From an uncultured Lentisphaeria bacterium (GTDB lineage Bacteria; Verrucomicrobiota; Lentisphaeria; Oligosphaerales; Oligosphaeraceae): a DNA stretch of 23,444 nt. The notes beneath the pieces are model-generated. The model did no database searches and was not told the DNA's origin. It saw only the letters and a list, made by a program, of their open reading frames with translations. Positions 23,251 through 23,444 of the stretch are shown here, piece by piece; positions within the stretch are counted from its first letter, which is position 1, and each line of letters opens with the position of its first letter. A program made the translations under genes and the position numbers. Location of the stretch: contig CAKUJM010000042.1 of the NCBI GenBank assembly GCA_934661755.1, positions 1 to 23,444 on the forward strand, written 5' to 3'.

Positions 23251-23444
23251 GTCTTCTTTGGAAAAGTATAATAAAATATGGCGAACGCGCCTGAGCGCGC
23301 GTGCGCGTTAATGTAATGCCGCCAGCGGTTTTTTCAATTCCGGTGCCGGGAATGGCGCACATTGATGCAGTAACAAAGAATGAAATTGCCAGAAGGCTGG
23401 ATTTCCCCTTTCCCCTCCTGCGTCCCCCGCAAACATGGCATAAA
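23251..23444 (-). promoter_or_regulatory. gyrB upstream region with AT-rich block and GC-rich inverted repeat
   Basis: On the minus strand an AT-rich block (about 23262-23278, containing TATACT) lies 15-30 bases before the gyrB ATG and is the best -10 candidate. Immediately upstream, AACGCGC (23284-23290) and GCGCGTT (23303-23309) form a perfect 7-bp inverted repeat where the -35 element would be; no TTGACA-like hexamer is seen. Gyrase promoters are often sensitive to supercoiling, and such an arrangement would fit that or a repressor site. The rest, to the window end, shows no gene. Confidence 0.4.

Noticed and set aside
23320..23336. Terminator-like CCGCCAGCGG followed by six T on the plus strand
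   Set aside because: The stem would be only three or four base pairs with a very small loop, and no plus-strand gene leads into it.

Overview
The window is GC-rich, densely coded bacterial DNA and reads as chromosomal core genome. It holds 14 protein genes, 13 of them on the minus strand; only truA is on the plus strand. I see no tRNA, rRNA, CRISPR array, transposase or phage gene. An ADP-heptose epimerase (hldD), a LolA-like periplasmic protein and a GT-C membrane glycosyltransferase point to a diderm (Gram-negative) organism with a heptose-containing envelope glycolipid. The overall set, together with dispersed palindromic repeats, would fit a member of the PVC superphylum such as Lentisphaerota. 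That placement is an impression, not something the sequence proves.

Layout, left to right. Positions 1-130 are a 10-bp tandem repeat that abuts truA (138-968). A 120-bp palindromic element fills the gap between the converging ends of truA and the next gene. From 10970 down to 1134 on the minus strand runs a tightly packed seven-gene array: a beta-CASP metallo-beta-lactamase RNase, an unrecognised EF-hand membrane protein, a LolA-like secreted protein, an M50B-like membrane protein with HEMTH, a DEAD-box RNA helicase (probable TTG start), a TrmH-type RNA methyltransferase, and an Aas-like acyltransferase/acyl-ACP synthetase carrying its own acyl carrier domain. Several of these genes overlap.

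Positions 10971-11359 are non-coding and full of inverted repeats, including two copies of the dispersed element. Next on the minus strand is a two-gene unit, a ribokinase-family sugar kinase followed by a GT39-like membrane glycosyltransferase (14105 to 11360). A further repeat copy separates it from a four-gene operon, hldD - TIM-barrel sugar isomerase/epimerase - flavin reductase - rsmG (17605 to 14238). The right end holds gyrA and gyrB (23250 to 17686), with gyrB upstream of gyrA; both carry acidic insertions. The last 194 bases are the gyrB upstream region.

Functionally the window mixes RNA maturation and turnover (truA, rsmG, TrmH, helicase, beta-CASP RNase), envelope building and repair (hldD, GT39-like, LolA-like, Aas-like, M50B-like) and DNA topology (gyrase). 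The least explained items are the approximately 120-bp hairpin element (three clear copies plus one degenerate copy), the EF-hand membrane protein with its envelope neighbours, the embedded acyl carrier domain of the Aas-like protein, the acidic insertions in both gyrase subunits, and the tandem repeat that replaces a normal ribosome-binding region in front of truA.
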